From the NCBI GenBank assembly GCA_017457015.1, contig JAFTIG010000015.1, positions 1 through 8,175 on the forward strand: 8,175 nucleotides of DNA. Reading direction: 5' to 3'. The notes beneath the pieces were generated by a model, which made no database searches, was not told the origin of the DNA, and saw nothing but the letters and a program-made list of their open reading frames with translations. Within the stretch, counting starts at the first letter, position 1, and the number at the start of each line of letters is the position of its first letter. This DNA comes from Clostridia bacterium (GTDB lineage: Bacteria; Bacillota_A; Clostridia; Christensenellales; Borkfalkiaceae). The position numbers were made by a program, and so were the translations under genes. Shown one piece after another: positions 1-5,974 of this stretch.

Positions 1-555
1 GACGCAGACGTGATTAGAGTTAATTCTCAAAGTGGTAAAGGCGGAATCGGATACTTGCTTGAACAAACTTTCGGCTATAATCTTCCTGCTAAAATGAGAG
101 AACACTTTAGTTATACGTGCAAAAACGTTTCCGACCACGAACACAAAGAACTTAAACCTAACGAAGTTTTGAATATTTTTACTGAAAAATATCTTAACGT
201 TCCTTGCGAAATAGAAATAAATGATTTTGACTTCATAAGAGAAAATGAAGTTGTAAAAGTCAATGTTTCTTTCGTTAAAAACGGTGAAGAAACTGAAATT
301 GAAGCAGAAGGTAACGGTTTTTTAAGTGCAGTTAATAATGCTCTTCACGAATTTACGGGCGAAGAATATACTCTTCAAGTTTACACTCAACACAGTATGC
401 AAGGCGATGGTTCAAGAAGTATGGCTGCATCATACATAGGACTTGAAAGAATTGACGGCAAAATGTATTGGGGCGCAGGCACTGATACTGACGTAATGAA
501 GGCTAATATAAACGCACTCTTAAGTGCTTATCATAATTTGATTAAAGGAGAATAA
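1..555 (+). CDS. leuA: 2-isopropylmalate synthase, C-terminal part (5' end outside window)
   Basis: This is the 3' end of LeuA, which condenses 2-oxoisovalerate with acetyl-CoA in the first committed step of leucine synthesis. The frame is open from base 1, and 184 residues are visible. The early segment [16 protein letters not shown] (residues 6-21 of the visible part) resembles the INSQSGKGG(I/V)(A/G)Y motif of the longer (about 560 aa), yeast-like LeuA class. The rest corresponds to the C-terminal regulatory domain that binds leucine in this family, including the [15 protein letters not shown] and GAGTDTD segments. The catalytic TIM barrel lies upstream of the window. The GTG at position 10 is internal and not a start. 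The gene ends with AAAGGAGAATAA, so its last codons also form the ribosome binding site of leuC, which starts 4 nt after the stop. Leucine feedback inhibition is expected from the domain but is not shown here. Confidence 0.92.
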   Translation, partial: DADVIRVNSQSGKGGIGYLLEQTFGYNLPAKMREHFSYTCKNVSDHEHKELKPNEVLNIFTEKYLNVPCEIEINDFDFIRENEVVKVNVSFVKNGEETEIEAEGNGFLSAVNNALHEFTGEEYTLQVYTQHSMQGDGSRSMAASYIGLERIDGKMYWGAGTDTDVMKANINALLSAYHNLIKGE

Positions 556-559
556 CGTT

Positions 560-1819
560 ATGGGTATGACTATGACTCAAAAAATTCTTGCTTTTCACGC
601 AGGATTAGATAAAGTCGTTTCGGGACAACTTATCAGCGCTAAACTTGATATAGTTCTTGGCAACGATATAACTACTCCCGTTGCTGTAAATGAATTTACA
701 AAAGCGGGATTTGATAAGGTTTTTGATAAAGATAAAATCGCAATAGTTTTAGACCACTTTGTCCCAAATAAAGATATTAAAGCGGCCCAGCAAAGTAAAC
801 AATGTCGAGAATTTGCTTGTTCACATTGCGTAAGCCATTTTTACGACGTTGGCAAAATGGGTATAGAACACGCACTACTTCCCGAACAAGGCGTTGTAAC
901 TGCGGGCGATTGTATAATCGGTGCAGACAGTCATACTTGTACTTACGGTGCATTAGGTGCTTTTTCCACAGGTGTTGGCAGTACGGATATGGCGGCAGGT
1001 ATGGCAACGGGAACGGCTTGGTTTAAGGTTCCGTCGGCTATAAAATTCAACCTTTCGGGTAAACTTAATAAAAATTGTAGCGGTAAAGACGTTATACTTA
1101 CAATTATAGGTATGATAGGTGTTGACGGTGCACTCTATAAAAGTATGGAATTTACGGGCGATGGCGTAAGCAGTTTATCTATGGACGATAGACTTTGTAT
1201 TTGCAATATGGCAATAGAAGCAGGCGCTAAAAACGGAATCTTCCCCGTGGATGAAAAAACAATTGAGTACTTAAACGGCAGAAGTGAAAGAAAACCTGCC
1301 ATTTTCTCTGCGGATGAAGACGCTGAATACGAAAAAGTTATAGATATTGATTTAAATAAAATCGTTCCTACGGTTGCTTGTCCACATCTTCCCGAAAATA
1401 CTCACCCTGCAAGTGAATTAGGTGATATTAAAATCGACCAAGTAGTTATCGGTAGTTGTACTAACGGTAGAATGGAAGATATGCAAGCGGCGTATAACGT
1501 GTTAAAAGGTCAAAAGGTTGCAGACGGCGTACGTTGTATAATAATACCTGCAACTATGCAAATATATAAAGAGTGTGTGGAAAAGGGTTACATTACAGCG
1601 TTTATTGACGCAGGAGCAGTAGTTTCTACCCCTACTTGTGGACCTTGTCTTGGTGGATATATGGGAATTTTGGCAGAAGGCGAACGTTGTATCGCAACGA
1701 CAAATAGAAATTTCGTTGGTCGTATGGGACACGTTAAGAGCGAAGTTTACCTTGCAAGTCCGTTAACTGCGGCAGCAAGCGCTATTACGGGATATATTAC
1801 AAATCCAAAGGAGAACTAA
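560..1819 (+). CDS. leuC: 3-isopropylmalate dehydratase large subunit
   Basis: LeuC with LeuD isomerises 2-isopropylmalate to 3-isopropylmalate in the cytoplasm. It is a 419-residue aconitase-family protein, the usual length of the clostridial/archaeal type of LeuC. The three [4Fe-4S] ligands are visible: Cys300 in GSCTNGR, and Cys360 and Cys363 in TCGPCLGG. The active-site motif [12 protein letters not shown] begins at Asp123. The first ATG (560) is preferred over the ATGs at 566 and 572, because AAAGGAG at 544-550 is 9 nt upstream and MGMTxTQKILAxHAG is the family's usual N-terminus. It is the second gene of the leuA-C-D-B operon, and leuD starts 1 nt after its stop. All key residues are present, so it should be active. 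Confidence 0.97.
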   Translation: MGMTMTQKILAFHAGLDKVVSGQLISAKLDIVLGNDITTPVAVNEFTKAGFDKVFDKDKIAIVLDHFVPNKDIKAAQQSKQCREFACSHCVSHFYDVGKMGIEHALLPEQGVVTAGDCIIGADSHTCTYGALGAFSTGVGSTDMAAGMATGTAWFKVPSAIKFNLSGKLNKNCSGKDVILTIIGMIGVDGALYKSMEFTGDGVSSLSMDDRLCICNMAIEAGAKNGIFPVDEKTIEYLNGRSERKPAIFSADEDAEYEKVIDIDLNKIVPTVACPHLPENTHPASELGDIKIDQVVIGSCTNGRMEDMQAAYNVLKGQKVADGVRCIIIPATMQIYKECVEKGYITAFIDAGAVVSTPTCGPCLGGYMGILAEGERCIATTNRNFVGRMGHVKSEVYLASPLTAAASAITGYITNPKEN

Positions 1820-1820
1820 A

Positions 1821-2306
1821 ATGAATACTAAAGGTAAAGTTTTTAAATATCCTGATAACGTAGATACGGACGTTATAATTCCTGCTCGTTATCTTAATAC
1901 TTCTAACGCAAAAGAACTTGCGCTTCATTGTATGGAAGATATTGACACGGAGTTCGTTAAAAAAGTAAGCGTGGGCGACGTTATAGTTGCAGGCTATAAC
2001 TTTGGCTGTGGATCTTCTCGTGAACACGCACCACTCGTTATTAAAACTTGTGGAACGGGTTGCGTTATCGCTAAAAGTTTTGCACGCATTTTTTATCGCA
2101 ATGCAATAAACATAGGGCTTCCTATTTTAGAGTGCGAACAAGCGGCTGAAGAAATTAACGCAGGCGACGAAGTTAGCGTTGACTTTGATACCGGTCTTAT
2201 AACCGATATTACTACGGGAAAAACTTATAAAGCACAACCTTTCCCCGAATTTATTCAAAACATTATTAGAAAAGGTGGACTGTTAGCGTCCTTAAAAGGA
2301 GAATAA
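1821..2306 (+). CDS. leuD: 3-isopropylmalate dehydratase small subunit
   Basis: LeuD is the swivel-domain partner of LeuC and supplies the substrate-recognition part of the isomerase active site. At 161 residues it has the length of the short, archaeal/clostridial-type LeuD rather than the roughly 200-residue enterobacterial form, which fits the LeuC type here. The N-terminus has the family signature [13 protein letters not shown] (residues 13-25). The substrate-binding motif [10 protein letters not shown] starts at Gly62. The ribosome binding site AAAGGAG (1807-1813) lies inside the last codons of leuC, 7 nt before the ATG, and translation is probably coupled to leuC. The gene ends in AAAGGAGAATAA, which serves leuB. 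Confidence 0.97.
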   Translation: MNTKGKVFKYPDNVDTDVIIPARYLNTSNAKELALHCMEDIDTEFVKKVSVGDVIVAGYNFGCGSSREHAPLVIKTCGTGCVIAKSFARIFYRNAINIGLPILECEQAAEEINAGDEVSVDFDTGLITDITTGKTYKAQPFPEFIQNIIRKGGLLASLKGE

Positions 2307-2308
2307 TT

Positions 2309-3379
2309 ATGAATAAAAACATTACCGTTTTATCGGGTGACGGAATAGGTCCTGAAATTATTAGAGAAGCGATAAAAGTTTTAGATAAAGTTGGCGAAAA
2401 ATTCGGGCATACTTTTAATTATACTTACGTAGACATTGGTGGTTGCTCTATCGATAAATACGGCGTGCCTATAACTGACGAAAATATGCAAAAATGCAAA
2501 GATGCAGATAGCGTTTTATTAGGTGCTGTTGGTGGTCCTAAATGGGATAACCTACCTAGTAACATCCGTCCTGAAAAAGCACTCCTTGCAGTTAGAAAAG
2601 AACTTGGGCTTTTTGCAAACTTGCGCCCGACAAAGCTCTTTCCACAACTTGCTAATGCGTCACCATTAAAACAAGAAATCGTAGGTAACGGTATAGACCT
2701 TTTGATAGTTAGAGAACTTACCGGCGGTGTATATTTTGGCGAAAAGAAAACTGAAGTTATAAACGGCGAAACTAAAGCAACCGATATAATGCCTTATTCT
2801 GAAAGTGAAATTGAGCGTATCGGCAGGGTGGCTTTTGAAACGGCTATGAAAAGGAACAAAAAACTTGCGTCCGTTGATAAAGCAAACGTTTTAGAAACTT
2901 CAAGACTTTGGCGAAAGGTTATGCACCGTTTAGCTGAAGAATATCCCGAAGTAGAATATAGTGATATTTTGGTTGATAACACGGCAATGCAACTAATCAA
3001 AAACCCAACGCAGTTTGACGTTTTGGTTACTGAAAATATGTTTGGAGATATTTTATCGGACGAAGCTTCAATGCTTACGGGTTCAATCGGTATGATGCCG
3101 TCAGCATCTCTTTCTTCAACAACTCTCGGTATGTACGAGCCTATTCACGGTTCTGCCCCTGATATTGCAGGATTAGATATTGCTAACCCACTTGGAACTA
3201 TTTTATCCGTTGCAATGATGCTACGCTATTCTTTTGATATGAAAGAAGAAGCCGATGCAATAGAATTTGCTGTAAACAAAACGCTTGACGACGGTTACCG
3301 CACGGGCGATATTATGCAAGAAGGTAAAATTAAAGTAGGCTGCAAAAAAATGGGCGATCTTGTTAGAGATAGAATTTAA
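2309..3379 (+). CDS. leuB: 3-isopropylmalate dehydrogenase
   Basis: LeuB oxidatively decarboxylates 3-isopropylmalate to 2-oxoisocaproate with NAD+ and a divalent metal. The 356 residues match the family length. Visible landmarks are GDGIGPEI at residues 10-17, [10 protein letters not shown] from Arg135 with the catalytic Tyr142, and Lys191 in [13 protein letters not shown]. The metal-binding acids are Asp223 (DNTAMQLI), Asp247 and Asp251 (GDILSDEAS). The NAD-binding segment reads [11 protein letters not shown]. The ribosome binding site AAAGGAG (2295-2301) overlaps the end of leuD. It is the last gene of the leucine operon and is followed within 15 nt by an intrinsic terminator. Nothing is missing or unusual. 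Confidence 0.97.
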   Translation: MNKNITVLSGDGIGPEIIREAIKVLDKVGEKFGHTFNYTYVDIGGCSIDKYGVPITDENMQKCKDADSVLLGAVGGPKWDNLPSNIRPEKALLAVRKELGLFANLRPTKLFPQLANASPLKQEIVGNGIDLLIVRELTGGVYFGEKKTEVINGETKATDIMPYSESEIERIGRVAFETAMKRNKKLASVDKANVLETSRLWRKVMHRLAEEYPEVEYSDILVDNTAMQLIKNPTQFDVLVTENMFGDILSDEASMLTGSIGMMPSASLSSTTLGMYEPIHGSAPDIAGLDIANPLGTILSVAMMLRYSFDMKEEADAIEFAVNKTLDDGYRTGDIMQEGKIKVGCKKMGDLVRDRI

Positions 3380-3393
3380 TACATAGCGGATAA

Positions 3394-3429
3394 AAAAGAA
3401 CGGATAGGCAAAAGCCCGTCCGTTCTTTT
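3394..3429. terminator. bidirectional intrinsic terminator between leuB and trpB2
   Basis: The arms AAAAGAACGGA (3394-3404) and TCCGTTCTTTT (3419-3429) pair over 11 bp, and the inner bases GGC/GCC around an AAAA loop extend the stem. A run of A lies on the left and T on the right, so the RNA ends in U-rich sequence whichever strand is transcribed. The hairpin lies between convergent genes: it ends the leucine operon on the + strand and trpB2 (stop codon at 3434-3436) on the - strand. Confidence 0.88.
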
Positions 3430-3433
3430 GTTG

Positions 3434-4807
3434 TTATAAATTAATTTTAGGTATTCCGTCAAAACCCTTTTGTAAATCTTCGTCGGTAGGAATATAGTCG
3501 CTCATTTCGCCGTCGTGGAATTTTTGGTAAGCAACCATATCAAAGTATCCTGTACCCGTTAAACCGAAAAGTATAGTCTTTTCTTCGCCCGTTTTTTTAC
3601 ATTTTAACGCTTCGTCTATAGCAACTCTAATCGCGTGTGAAGATTCGGGGGCGGGAAGTATGCCTTCAACTCTTGCAAACTGTTCTGCCGCCTTAAACAC
3701 TTCAGTTTGTTCAACCGCTCTCGCTTCCATAAGTCCTTGGTCGTAAAGTTCTGAAAGTGTAGACGCCATACCGTGATAGCGAAGTCCACCCGCGTGGTTT
3801 GCTGATGGAATAAATCCAGAGCCGAGCGTATACATTTTTGTCATAGGGCAAACTTTGCCGGTATCGCAGAAATCGTATACGTATTTACCGCGAGTAAGCG
3901 ACGGACACGACGCAGGCTCTACTGCTATAATTTGATAATTTTCTTTACCCTGCAGTTTTTCTACCATAAACGGAGCAATTAAGCCGCCAAGGTTAGATCC
4001 ACCACCGGCGCAACCTATAATCGTATCGGGCTTAATTCCGTATTTATCCATTGCGGTTTTGGTTTCAATGCCTATAACCGATTGATGCAAAAGCACTTGG
4101 TTTAACACGCTGCCTAAAACGTAACGGTATCCGTCGGAAGTTACCGCCGCTTCAACGGCTTCGGAAATTGCGCAGCCGAGAGAGCCGGTAGTTTCGGGGA
4201 ATTCTTCCAAAATCTTTCTGCCGACGTTGGTAGTGTTTGACGGCGAAGGAGTAACGAAAGCGCCGTAAGTTCTCATAACTTCGCGTCTAAACGGTTTTTG
4301 CTCGTAAGAACATTTTACCATAAAGACCTTGCAATCAAGTCCGAAATACGAACAAGCCATAGAAAGAGCCGTGCCCCATTGACCGGCGCCCGTTTCGGTA
4401 GTGACGCCTTTAAGCCCTTGCTTTTTAGCGTAATATGCTTGCGCTATTGCCGAATTGAGTTTGTGAGAGCCCGAAGTGTTGTTTCCTTCAAATTTGTAAT
4501 AAATTTTGGCGGGCGTGCCAAGTGCCTTTTCCAAACAATACGCGCGAACAAGTGGTGCAGGGCGATACATTTTGTAAAATTCTCTTATTTCTTTGGGAAT
4601 TTCGATATAGGGGGTGGTTTCATCAAGCTCTTGGTTTACAAGTTCAGTACAAAAAACACTTGAAAGTTCTTCTTTGGTCATAGGTTTTAAGGTTGCAGGG
4701 TTAAGAAGTGGCGCAGGTTTTTTGTTCATAAACGCTCTAAGATTTAACCATTTCTTAGGAAGTTCAGTTTCATTTAAATAAATTTTGTATGGAATTTGGT
4801 TTTTCAT
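3434..4807 (-). CDS. trpB: TrpB2-type tryptophan synthase beta chain (PLP enzyme)
   Basis: This protein is expected to join indole and L-serine to give L-tryptophan using pyridoxal phosphate (PLP). Its 457 residues and its N-terminal extension (about 80 residues before YRPAPLVRAYCLE) place it in the TrpB2 branch, which is longer than the roughly 400-residue TrpB1 that pairs with TrpA. The PLP lysine is Lys116 in NNTSGSHKLNSA. The indole-channel/catalytic motif ETGAGQWG is at 138-145, the phosphate loop GGGSNLGG at 268-275, and EGILPAPESSHA at 381-392. The ribosome binding site AAGGAG (4822-4817) is 9 nt before the ATG. No trpA or other trp gene is nearby, so it is probably a salvage or stand-alone enzyme; some TrpB2 proteins have been proposed to use phosphoserine. 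Regulation is by a Trp-specific T-box leader directly upstream. Confidence 0.93.
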   Translation of the reverse strand: MKNQIPYKIYLNETELPKKWLNLRAFMNKKPAPLLNPATLKPMTKEELSSVFCTELVNQELDETTPYIEIPKEIREFYKMYRPAPLVRAYCLEKALGTPAKIYYKFEGNNTSGSHKLNSAIAQAYYAKKQGLKGVTTETGAGQWGTALSMACSYFGLDCKVFMVKCSYEQKPFRREVMRTYGAFVTPSPSNTTNVGRKILEEFPETTGSLGCAISEAVEAAVTSDGYRYVLGSVLNQVLLHQSVIGIETKTAMDKYGIKPDTIIGCAGGGSNLGGLIAPFMVEKLQGKENYQIIAVEPASCPSLTRGKYVYDFCDTGKVCPMTKMYTLGSGFIPSANHAGGLRYHGMASTLSELYDQGLMEARAVEQTEVFKAAEQFARVEGILPAPESSHAIRVAIDEALKCKKTGEEKTILFGLTGTGYFDMVAYQKFHDGEMSDYIPTDEDLQKGFDGIPKINL

Positions 4808-4842
4808 TTTTTTATTCTCCTTATTATTTTATATATTAGTAA

Positions 4843-4908
4843 TTAAAAGCAGATTGAATAATTTTTTGCGGGAAAATCCCGCCATCTAAATATAATTTTT
4901 TGGTTCAT
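4843..4908 (-). CDS. possible 21-residue leader peptide between T-box and trpB2
   Basis: A short open frame starts at ATG 4908-4906 with AAGGA (4920-4916) 7 nt upstream, directly after the U-tract of the T-box terminator. It encodes 21 residues beginning MNQKIIFRWRDF and ending NYSICF, with one Trp codon (codon 9, 4884-4882). A small GC hairpin begins at the last base of that Trp codon. The frame would be transcribed only on antiterminated RNA. The stop is 20 nt before the trpB2 ribosome binding site, probably a little too far for a stopped ribosome to cover it. One Trp in 21 codons is weak evidence, so it may be a chance frame in a spacer. No known family was recognised. Confidence 0.3.
   Translation of the reverse strand: MNQKIIFRWRDFPAKNYSICF
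4868..4882 (-). other. short GC hairpin inside the trpB2 leader
   Basis: GCGGGA and TCCCGC pair perfectly over 6 bp around a 3-nt loop, in otherwise very AT-rich sequence. No T-run follows on either strand, so it does not look like a terminator. It lies immediately after the single Trp codon of the small leader frame and could slow a ribosome or protect the mRNA. Function unknown. Confidence 0.35.
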
Positions 4909-4920
4909 AGTAAATTCCTT

Positions 4921-5215
4921 ATAAATAAAAATCCCGAAAAGTAGAAAAATCTACTCTTCGGGACGATAAATTCTTACCGTGGTGCCACCCAAATTGACTT
5001 ACTATAAAATAAGCCCACTTATTTTCACGTACCAACATACGCTCTGCCTTTTTACGGGTGCAGTTCCCGTCGATTGCTACTTGCGAATAATTTCGCTTTC
5101 GTTCGCCCTTAGGAGTCCATTCAGTTTTACTCTTAACGTTGCAATCGCACCATCTGCAACTCTCTTGAGATAAGGAAATAAAACTTACTTACTCTCCGTC
5201 AACGGTTTAATATTT
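4921..5215 (-). promoter_or_regulatory. T-box riboswitch, tryptophan-specific
   Basis: A complete T-box leader precedes trpB2; uncharged tRNA-Trp binding should allow read-through. Read on the - strand, Stem I contains GGAG (5197-5194) followed by AGTA (5193-5190). On the opposite side is GAA-TGG-A followed by CTCC, where GGAG and CTCC pair around the specifier loop. The specifier codon is TGG (5119-5117), i.e. Trp. The Stem I tip is GTTGCA/TGCAAC closing a loop with GGTGCGA, a typical tRNA-elbow contact. Next come a GCGAA/TTCGC hairpin, an ACGGG/CCCGT hairpin and Stem III (AAAATAAG/CTTATTTT). The conserved T-box GGGTGGCACCACGG is at 4990-4977. Its bulge TGGC complements a GCCA tRNA 3' end, as expected for a tRNA-Trp with discriminator G73. 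The 5' edge is estimated from the promoter. Confidence 0.96.
4933..4962 (-). terminator. T-box-controlled intrinsic terminator of trpB2
   Basis: On the - strand CCCGAAGAGTAG (4962-4951) pairs with CTACTTTTCGGG (4944-4933) over 12 bp with one G-U pair and a 6-nt loop. It is followed by ATTTTTATTTAT. The CGTCCC at its 5' edge is the segment that in T-box RNAs can instead pair with the T-box sequence to form the antiterminator. Confidence 0.92.
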
Positions 5216-5216
5216 T

Positions 5217-5237
5217 TACATATTATATTACTAGGTT
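5217..5237. promoter_or_regulatory. possible third operator-like repeat, over the trpB2 -10 box
   Basis: TACATA-N9-TAGGTT on the + strand has the same 6-9-6 geometry as the two sites at the metY promoter. Its right arm is identical to theirs, and its left arm differs from the left arm of the second site at one base. It covers the -10 box (5222-5227). By my alignment it matches the second metY site at 15 of 21 positions. A single hexamer match is common by chance here, so this call rests on geometry and location. Confidence 0.35.
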
Positions 5238-5250
5238 TATGCTTTGTCAA
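5222..5250 (-). promoter_or_regulatory. promoter of the T-box-trpB2 transcript
   Basis: TTGACA (5250-5245) and TATAAT (5227-5222) are both perfect sigma-A boxes with the ideal 17-bp spacer. Transcription should start near 5215, giving a leader of about 400 nt before trpB2. The promoter lies 38 bp past the stop codon of the upstream Rrf2 gene, and no convincing terminator separates them, so some read-through from that gene into the T-box is possible. Confidence 0.88.
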
Positions 5251-5288
5251 GTGTTAAAAGACATTTTTTAGAAAAAATTTTAATAATA

Positions 5289-5708
5289 CTAAATTGAATA
5301 GTTATCTGGTTTTTCAATAATACCGGCAAGTGTAACGCTTTCCAAATAATCAGTTATCGCTTTGTTTAATCCTTGCCAAACGGGAAGAGTTTTACAACTT
5401 GACGATTTTAAGCAAGGCTCTGCACCGTCTTTAAGACAAGCGACGGGAGCAAGCGTTCCTTCGGTTATCGTAAGAATACTTTTCATAGTATATTCTTCTG
5501 GCGCTTTGGTGAGTTTATATCCACCGCCTTTTCCACGAAGTCCGTTTAAAAGGTTTCCATGCGTGAGCAATACTAAAATACTTTCTAAATACTTTTCCGA
5601 AATGTCTTGGCGACTTGCTATGTCGTTTAGCGGAATATAGTTTCCGTTACTGTTTTCGGCAATGTCAATCAGTACCCTTAATGCGTATCTACCGCGAGTT
5701 GAAATCAT
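5289..5708 (-). CDS. Rrf2-family transcriptional regulator (CymR/IscR-like)
   Basis: This is a 139-residue winged-helix DNA-binding protein of the Rrf2 family, which includes CymR (cysteine regulator), IscR (Fe-S regulator) and NsrR. The N-terminus MISTRGRYALRVLIDIA, the recognition-helix region SEKYLESILVLL (37-48) and the wing RGKGGGYKL (58-66) are typical. Three cysteines, Cys91-X7-Cys99-X5-Cys105, sit where IscR has its [2Fe-2S] ligands (spaced X5, X5), so it may sense Fe-S or sulfur status; B. subtilis CymR lacks this cluster. The ribosome binding site AGGGAG (5722-5717) is 8 nt before the ATG. It is divergent from metY-S component-cysK, which makes sulfur control its most likely job. 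The exact ligand and subgroup cannot be decided from sequence alone. Confidence 0.92.
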   Translation of the reverse strand: MISTRGRYALRVLIDIAENSNGNYIPLNDIASRQDISEKYLESILVLLTHGNLLNGLRGKGGGYKLTKAPEEYTMKSILTITEGTLAPVACLKDGAEPCLKSSSCKTLPVWQGLNKAITDYLESVTLAGIIEKPDNYSI

Positions 5709-5740
5709 AATTTATGCTCCCTATTTTTATATTTGACTCA

Positions 5741-5769
5741 ATTATATCAAAAAAAAATTAAAAAATCAA
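5741..5769 (-). promoter_or_regulatory. promoter of the Rrf2 gene
   Basis: TTGATT (5769-5764) and TATAAT (5746-5741) are separated by 17 bp, with a T-rich spacer. The expected start is near 5735, giving a 5' leader of about 26 nt that contains the AGGGAG ribosome binding site. The metY -35 region begins about 20 bp away on the other strand, so the two divergent promoters are nearly back to back. Confidence 0.72.
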
Positions 5770-5784
5770 GCATTTACCCCATAA

Positions 5785-5805
5785 AACCTATTGACAAAGT
5801 AGGTT
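5785..5805. promoter_or_regulatory. operator-like inverted repeat over the metY -35 box (site 1)
   Basis: AACCTA (5785-5790) and TAGGTT (5800-5805) form a perfect inverted repeat with 6-bp arms and a 9-bp spacer. The spacer holds the TTGACA -35 box, so a bound protein would block RNA polymerase. The size suits a dimeric Rrf2 regulator, and such a gene is adjacent. Binding by that protein is inferred. Confidence 0.58.
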
Positions 5806-5819
5806 AAAAGTGCTAAAAT
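5791..5819 (+). promoter_or_regulatory. promoter of the metY operon
   Basis: TTGACA (5791-5796) and TAAAAT (5814-5819) are 17 bp apart. Transcription should start near 5826, giving a leader of about 150 nt before metY. That is longer than translation needs and contains a small open frame. No SAM riboswitch or T-box motif was seen in this leader. Confidence 0.82.
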
Positions 5820-5825
5820 ACTAAT

Positions 5826-5846
5826 AACATACTAAATAGGTAGGTT
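5826..5846. promoter_or_regulatory. second operator-like repeat at the metY transcription start (site 2)
   Basis: AACATA (5826-5831)-N9-TAGGTT (5841-5846) repeats the 6-9-6 architecture of site 1 exactly 41 bp downstream. The right arm is identical, the left arm has one change, and 15 of 21 positions match. The 41-bp offset is close to four helical turns, so proteins on both sites would face the same side of the DNA. Confidence 0.48.
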
Positions 5847-5852
5847 GATTTT

Positions 5853-5909
5853 ATGAAAAACATTTTTGAAGAACTTGTTCGTCACAATTTCAGATTTGGT
5901 CGAATGTGA
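5853..5909 (+). CDS. possible 18-residue leader peptide upstream of metY
   Basis: A short frame in the metY leader encodes MKNIFEELVRHNFRFGRM. A weak ribosome binding site (TAGGTAGG, 5837-5844) ends 8 nt before the ATG. The C-terminal half is basic and aromatic (RHNFRFGR), and the last sense codon is Met, directly before TGA. The stop lies 2 nt before CTCCTTT, which is complementary to the metY ribosome binding site, so ribosomes on this frame could affect metY translation. I recognise no family. It could be a chance frame, but its position inside the transcript, start signal and stop placement make it a reasonable candidate. Confidence 0.42.
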   Translation: MKNIFEELVRHNFRFGRM

Positions 5910-5911
5910 TA

Positions 5912-5965
5912 CTCCTTTAATACTATTTATTTTATAAAGACTAAAAAACAATATATAAAAAGGAG
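5912..5965 (+). promoter_or_regulatory. possible sequestering stem: anti-ribosome-binding-site and metY ribosome binding site
   Basis: CTCCTTT (5912-5918) pairs over 7 bp (three G-C) with AAAGGAG (5959-5965), the metY ribosome binding site, 9 nt before its ATG. The 40-nt loop is AT-rich with a minor TTTAT/ATAAA hairpin. Stability is modest. A ribosome stopped at the end of the leader frame would cover the CTCCTTT strand. Confidence 0.35.
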
Positions 5966-5974
5966 AAAAAAATT

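Noticed and set aside
10..12. GTG that could be read as the start of the first gene
   Set aside because: The frame is open back to base 1, and the protein continues a known LeuA domain that needs a large upstream part; it is an internal Val codon.
777..1026. Open frames on both strands inside leuC
   Set aside because: Arg/Cys-rich, low-complexity translations with no start signal, fully overlapped by the clear LeuC frame.
1502..2027. Minus-strand open frames inside leuC and leuD
   Set aside because: They overlap conserved coding sequence and resemble no protein; shadows of the codon pattern.
2794..3000. Minus-strand open frame inside leuB
   Set aside because: Fully within conserved leuB motifs (Lys191 to Asp223 region), with no ribosome binding site.
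4298..4663. 121-codon plus-strand open frame opposite trpB2
   Set aside because: Antisense to strongly conserved TrpB motifs, no recognisable domains, no promoter.
4868..4882. GC hairpin in the trpB2 leader as a second terminator
   Set aside because: No T-run follows on either strand.
4979..5173. 64-codon plus-strand open frame in the trpB2 leader
   Set aside because: It is antisense to the T-box RNA, whose conserved elements explain the sequence.
5263..5278. A/T-only hairpin after the Rrf2 gene as its terminator
   Set aside because: The stem has no G-C pairs and a tiny loop; too weak to call.
5362..5640. Plus-strand open frame opposite the Rrf2 gene
   Set aside because: Antisense to conserved Rrf2 wing and cysteine motifs; no independent support.
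5826..5974. SAM riboswitch or T-box in the metY leader
   Set aside because: Too short and AT-rich; no conserved riboswitch core, no T-box sequence and no terminator hairpin with a U-tract.
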